Source: Coemansia sp. RSA 922 (taxonomy: Eukaryota > Kickxellomycota > Kickxellomycetes > Kickxellales > Kickxellaceae). Taken from it: a stretch of 43,447 nt of DNA. The stretch is taken from the NCBI GenBank assembly GCA_027577415.1, contig JANBQS010000057.1, forward strand, positions 1 to 43,447. Reading direction: 5' to 3'. Position numbers and translations under genes: made by a program. Below the pieces are notes generated by a model, which saw only the letters and a list, made by a program, of their open reading frames with translations, did not search any database and had not been told where the DNA came from. Positions 39,492 through 43,447 of the stretch are shown piece by piece. Numbering within the stretch: the stretch's first letter is position 1; each line of letters starts with the position of its first letter.

Positions 39492-39820
39492 GCCAGCAGG
39501 GAGTGTTTGCTATTGGCAAATAACTCTACGCGGTCATTTCAGTTTAGGTTTTATATTATAGTTGCTTCCATGTCAAATATTGCACTTCTCTTTTAAGTAA
39601 CCAATAAACAAGTGTATACACGTGTATCAAAACAGATAATGCTCTGTAAGCATGAGGGGCTCGACTCAAGTCGGTGCTGCCTTCTCGCTACTACTCCTCA
39701 ACGGTAATATCAGTAATGGGCCGCCTGCGCAAGCGACTGAATTATTTTTTTATAGCTCGATGCGAAAGAACAGCAAAGCCTCGCACTTTCTCTTTGGCAT
39801 GCTTCCATCCCTGTCTTGCT

Positions 39821-39835
39821 CAATGGCGTACTTTG
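39821..39835. promoter_or_regulatory. Inverted repeat element of gene E (one mismatch)
   Basis: CAATG-GCGTA-CTTTG, preceded by TTGCT and followed by TAAA; 273 bases before gene E, the longest distance in the array. Confidence 0.55.
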
Positions 39836-40108
39836 TAAATTCGCTCTGCTTTCTTTTTTTCTTCTTTTCCTTTTTATTTTTTTGCAGAAAGCCCGCCCAC
39901 TCATGTCTTTGTAAAAAAAAAAAGCACCGCAGTTGAAGGGGGAGAGGCGCCAAGGCCTTAGTCCAGCCGCTTTGAAAAAAGAGGAAGCAGTCAATTCCCC
40001 TCTCTTCCCCTCATCGCTCGTGCTTTTATCCACTCTCCTAGCCTCATTTTATTTTATACCTTGATCTGCTTACACGTTGAAACATATTTTTTTTTTCGCA
40101 AACACACA

Positions 40109-40813
40109 ATGTATTGGAGAACCTGCGTCATAGATTGCAATGCCGACAGCACTCACGCCACAATCTCTGTACTGAATAGCGTACCGAAAGATGACAAGAG
40201 CTACGCCAACGCTAAGAGGGGTCTTGATAGCTACATTCATTGCTTAGGCTCTAATTTTACAGATGATAGCATCAAAAAGCTCCACTCCGTGATCGAACTT
40301 CAGCTATTTGGCTGGGCAGGTGTGTATTTCCTTCTTATGCTTGGCCTATTCTTGGTATCATTAAGTCAGACTGCTATGAATGTCATTGGGAGTACACTGG
40401 GTTTAATGATTATCAATGGGATGGTGTTTGCAGGTATGGCGATTCTTGCAGCTAAAAAACGAGTCGAAGATCTCAGGTACTTTTGCGAGTGGTTTGTGTT
40501 CTGCACACAGATACTTTTTGCATACGGCTCGACGACAAGCCCGGGTATTTCCAGTGTTGTCAAATGCGCAGCACAATTGTGCCTGTTGTCATCGATGCTT
40601 GCCTATGTTACTCAAGCTAATGATATTGCGATTACTAGCACCTTTATAATGGCGCTTGCTGTATTCGCCTCGGTAACCCTAGCATTTATGCTGCACGCAA
40701 TTTCGCCCTATGAAACAGCTCTGGGATTGTATGCCGCCGTTGTTTATTCCTTGGTGTGGTGCGTTTACACGGTTGACGAGTCGTTTAAGCGAGTGCTTGT
40801 AAGGGAGCTCTGA
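40109..40813 (+). CDS. Multi-pass membrane protein, array member E
   Basis: A 234-residue protein starting MYWRTCVIDCNADS, as in C and D. The earlier in-frame start at 40061 would add 16 residues of T-rich leader and is not supported. Motifs present are PKDDKSYANAKRGLDSYIHCLG, LRYFCEWFVFCTQILFAYGS, TSPGISSVVKCAAQLCLLS, SPYETALGLYAA and SFKRVLVREL. About six membrane segments. Leader sequence between 39870 and 40100 is rich in T and A runs. Function is unknown. Confidence 0.88.
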   Translation: MYWRTCVIDCNADSTHATISVLNSVPKDDKSYANAKRGLDSYIHCLGSNFTDDSIKKLHSVIELQLFGWAGVYFLLMLGLFLVSLSQTAMNVIGSTLGLMIINGMVFAGMAILAAKKRVEDLRYFCEWFVFCTQILFAYGSTTSPGISSVVKCAAQLCLLSSMLAYVTQANDIAITSTFIMALAVFASVTLAFMLHAISPYETALGLYAAVVYSLVWCVYTVDESFKRVLVREL

Positions 40814-41067
40814 GCCAACAAGAATTGTCTAGCTTTTATACGATACCTAGTTTAGCAATACTCTTTGAATATCAATAATAAAAAAGCACCTATCAAGCTG
40901 CCAAGTGCTACGCTTCAACAACGAATTTGAACGCCGTCGACAGCCATCGTAGCTGCACTTGCAAATAAAAAAGGTGTCTTTAACCTGACAAGAATGTGCG
41001 ACAAAGGCTTTCAGCCATTTCTTTGGCGTTCTTTTTTTTTTTCTTATCCTTTTTGTCCGTATTGCTG

Positions 41068-41090
41068 CTCAAAAAGAATTTCTTAGTGAA
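41068..41090. promoter_or_regulatory. Degenerate inverted repeat element of gene F
   Basis: CTCAAAAAGAATTTCTTAGT replaces the CTCAAAG-N5-CTTTGT of the other genes. The position, about 160-180 bases before gene F, is the same, but both half-sites are altered and the spacer is longer. Confidence 0.4.
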
Positions 41091-41247
41091 TTTGCAAGTG
41101 TAGATTTTCTTTACACTATCGAGGCAGAGAAGCAGGCATTCTCCTCTCTTCTCTCGTTATCCTTTTTCTTGCAGCTAATTTACCATTTTTTTACTTTTTG
41201 GAATCGATATCTTGAACTGTCTACACTCTTAGTATCACAGCTGTCCA

Positions 41248-41970
41248 ATGGCTTCTGAGACCTGCATTATTGAGCACAGTGATAGGAATTCTATCATCCG
41301 GCTTCGCCTTGTAGAGAACGTACCTAAGGATGACATGCAATACGCAAGCGGCAAGAGGGGCCTTGCTAGCTTTGCTAGCTGCTTAGGCATGGACTTTGAC
41401 AGCAGGAATATCAAAAAGCTGCACTCCATTCTGAACATTGAGTATATGGCTCGGGGAATTGTTTACACATTTATTACTCTTGCTCTTGTCTTTATTTCTC
41501 GTTGCCAATCTGCCATGAATGTCGTGAGCAGCGCATTGGGCCTAATGATTATAAATGGAGTACTCATTGCTAGTGTAGCTATGTTGGTAGCCCAACGTAG
41601 TTTTAATGCACTGCGGTTGATGTGCGAGTGGTATGCACTATGCTTTCAGATACTTTTTGCATACGGGGCAACTACAAGTCCAGCTATTTCTAGCGGTATA
41701 AAGTGTGCAGCACAACTAGCTGTGTTGTCTTTGTTACTTTCACATCTTTCACAAGAGGATGCCCGTATTCAAATTGCTTGTGCCTATAATGTTGCCCTTG
41801 TCGTTTTTACTTCGATTACCATGACGTTTACTCTCCACTATTTTGCACCTTACGCATCGGCACTGGGTTTGTATGCTGCTATTGTATACTCTCTGGGATG
41901 GTGTATGTATATCATACACTGGTCTTTTAAACAAGTGATTGTGATCAAAAGGAGCAGTGTTCAAAGCTAA
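41248..41970 (+). CDS. Multi-pass membrane protein, array member F
   Basis: A 240-residue protein. It has MASETCIIEHSDRNS, PKDDMQYASGKRGLASFASCLGMDF, LRLMCEWYALCFQILFAYGA, TSPAISSGIKCAAQLAVLS, APYASALGLYAAIVYSLGWCMYIIH and SFKQVIVIK. The C-terminus is changed: VLVR becomes VIVIK and a short RSSVQS tail is added. Its promoter element is the only strongly degenerate one in the array. About six hydrophobic segments. Function is unknown. Confidence 0.87.
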   Translation: MASETCIIEHSDRNSIIRLRLVENVPKDDMQYASGKRGLASFASCLGMDFDSRNIKKLHSILNIEYMARGIVYTFITLALVFISRCQSAMNVVSSALGLMIINGVLIASVAMLVAQRSFNALRLMCEWYALCFQILFAYGATTSPAISSGIKCAAQLAVLSLLLSHLSQEDARIQIACAYNVALVVFTSITMTFTLHYFAPYASALGLYAAIVYSLGWCMYIIHWSFKQVIVIKRSSVQS

Positions 41971-42269
41971 ACATATCTCGCTACGGTTATAGTGGTTTAG
42001 TTTCTCATTTATATCACTTTTTAATGGAAATTTGCTCAAATGTATCTATTTGCCATCTAATCCGTGAATGTGAAGGACCGGGCACGGGCCAACGAGTGTA
42101 GGATTCTGTGCTATACTCCTATAGAAATTCTATGACATACTCAAAGGCCACAACAGCTGATATGGCAAGTGGGCCGGTGTCGTCAACCTGGCTAGAAATA
42201 GCGACAAAGGCTTCTATTCCTTTCTTTTGGCGCTCTTTTTTCTTACTGCTTTTTGCCTATTGTCTTGTT

Positions 42270-42284
42270 CAAAGACTGGCTTTG
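42270..42284. promoter_or_regulatory. Inverted repeat element of gene G
   Basis: CAAAG-ACTGG-CTTTG, preceded by TTGTT and followed by TAAA; 186 bases before gene G. Confidence 0.65.
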
Positions 42285-42470
42285 TAAAATTGCTACAAAA
42301 GAACTGCAATTCCTTGCCCCCAGTCAAAGGAGTGGTGGGTAGATGGCGCCAGAGCCCCAGTCAACGTGGGTTGTAGGGAAGGAATAAATGGGGCTAGCTT
42401 TTCTGTTCATCTTCAGCTTTTTTCTCGTAAATATCTTACCTTTACATATTTTACATTGCGTTGGTTTTAA

Positions 42471-43241
42471 ATGAAGCATAAATCTTGTATCGTAGAGTGT
42501 GTTTCTGGTAGCAATAGCGCCAAATTGCGCATAGTAGACGATTCAGCAGTTGATGAGAGTAGCTATTTACGTACCAAGAAGGGTCTTGCCAGCTTTATAC
42601 ATTGTCTGGGTGTCAAGTTCGATAAGAAGGACATTGATGGCCTTAACTCGGTTGTTAGTCGCTACTATTATGATTGGGCGGATAACCAACTTTTACATTT
42701 GATACTCCATACGTTTTTATACATGGTTCCATCTGCGGCTAAAGCCACAGAGAGTCCACCTGTCTTGGCAATTGGAGGATTTATAATAACAATATTAATT
42801 GCTGTACTAGCGGCACTAAAGAAATTACATATTCTGCGGCACATAGGCGAGATGTACATGTTTAATTCACAAACACTCTTTTCACTTGGATCAAAAAGTG
42901 GTCCAGGTAGAGTCAGTGAAATAAAGTGTGCAACACAGTTGTTTATACTGTCTATTATGTTTATATGTCTTATGAGATATACAAACAAACCAGTTACTAG
43001 TCTTCGAACACTGGTGGTTTCTATGTTTGTTTCTGTAAATTTGGTATTTATCCTTCATTGGTTCTCACCTTATGCAAATGTGTTTAGCTTGTATGTGGCT
43101 CTTGTGTACTCTGTGGGTTGGTGCGTCTACTCTATGCACAGGTCGTTCAAGAGTGTACTTGTGGTAGAGTCCTCCCCTAGATCGCCTTGGGCTGACAGGC
43201 CATTCCCCTATCGGGTCTCTCCCAGTAGACCGACCATGTAA
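42471..43241 (+). CDS. Multi-pass membrane protein, array member G
   Basis: A 256-residue protein, the longest. The N-terminal part is conserved (KSCIVECVSGSNS, ASFIHCLGVKF). The middle is divergent: CEW is replaced by GEMYMFNSQTLF, and TSP by SGPGRVSEIKCATQL. The C-terminus keeps YVALVYSVGWCVYSMHRSFKSVLV and then adds a Pro/Arg/Ser-rich tail of about 25 residues not found in the others. About six hydrophobic segments. AAATAAAA near 43301 is a likely polyadenylation signal. Function is unknown. Confidence 0.85.
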   Translation: MKHKSCIVECVSGSNSAKLRIVDDSAVDESSYLRTKKGLASFIHCLGVKFDKKDIDGLNSVVSRYYYDWADNQLLHLILHTFLYMVPSAAKATESPPVLAIGGFIITILIAVLAALKKLHILRHIGEMYMFNSQTLFSLGSKSGPGRVSEIKCATQLFILSIMFICLMRYTNKPVTSLRTLVVSMFVSVNLVFILHWFSPYANVFSLYVALVYSVGWCVYSMHRSFKSVLVVESSPRSPWADRPFPYRVSPSRPTM

Positions 43242-43374
43242 GTCGTGGTAGTCTAGTCCAATTTTTTTTATCATATAATTCGAATTTTTTTATTATTTCT
43301 AAATAAAACCACAGGTGCACACATTTATACTACACTACCACCTAAAAAACAAAAGAAACAGCAAAGATGCAAAC

Positions 43375-43447
43375 TTAGGCAATAGTAGGAACGGCGTTTG
43401 AAGCACGCCAATCAGTGACCAAGTTCTGGTACATAGCGCGGAAGATT
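43375..43447 (-). CDS. 3' end of a minus-strand gene, partial
   Basis: Read on the minus strand from the window edge, 23 codons (IFRAMYQNLVTDWRASNAV, then PTIA) end in TAA at 43375-43377. The composition is protein-like and the run is open to the edge. I could not identify the product from so short a piece. It would be convergent with array gene G. Confidence 0.55.
   Translation of the reverse strand, partial: IFRAMYQNLVTDWRASNAVPTIA

Noticed and set aside
1..43447. tRNA genes, rRNA, CRISPR arrays and intact transposons
   Set aside because: By eye I saw no convincing tRNA box A/B pair outside coding regions, no rRNA sequence, no regular repeat-spacer array and no transposase or reverse transcriptase motif. 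A tRNAscan-SE and RepeatMasker run would settle this.

Overview
The window is nuclear DNA of an early-diverging fungus. Most genes are intron-poor. The introns that can be seen are short GT-AG introns, plus one likely GC-AG intron. Promoters are T-rich and the housekeeping proteins (Sin3, TFIIF-beta, Cdc123, cytochrome b5 reductase) are clearly fungal or opisthokont. The gene style and the expanded F-box-like family suggest a Kickxellomycotina fungus close to Coemansia. That assignment is inference from memory of the family, not a search result. I saw no tRNA, rRNA, CRISPR array or intact transposon.

Positions 1-15,000 are a housekeeping segment. In order they hold the 3' part of an acidic, W2-like protein gene; SIN3, the histone deacetylase corepressor scaffold; a WD40 protein of a plant/fungal family; a peroxisomal enoyl-CoA isomerase/hydratase ending in the AKL signal, on the minus strand; TFIIF-beta, on the plus strand and divergent from it; a decayed reading frame; and CDC123, the eIF2 assembly chaperone.

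Positions 15,500-24,450 hold four minus-strand paralogues of a lineage-specific F-box-like protein that share a P-F-x-D-D-x-x-[FY]-R-G-N signature. Between the first and second lie a relic gene with an apparently intact core promoter and an 85-bp tandem duplication.

Positions 24,600-34,450 are mixed. A two-exon gene fuses a degenerate sirtuin-like domain to an RNF10/Mag2-type RING ubiquitin ligase. Next come a RUS/DUF647 protein (divergent from that gene), a CRAL-TRIO lipid-transfer protein, NADH-cytochrome b5 reductase, and an ArfGAP with two UBA domains.

Positions 34,500-43,250 are the most unusual part. Seven tandem, same-strand paralogues (A-G) encode a small membrane protein I do not recognise: about 70 soluble N-terminal residues, then about six hydrophobic segments. 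A fragment of an eighth member sits upstream. Every gene has an inverted repeat of the form CAAAG-N5-CTTTG about 150-275 bases before its start codon. It is exact in five genes, has one mismatch in one and is degenerate in one. A block holding the 3' end of one member and the next promoter has been duplicated, which suggests how the array grew. The window ends in the last codons of a minus-strand gene.

The two best candidates for something undescribed are the membrane-protein array with its shared promoter element and the sirtuin-like/RNF10 fusion.
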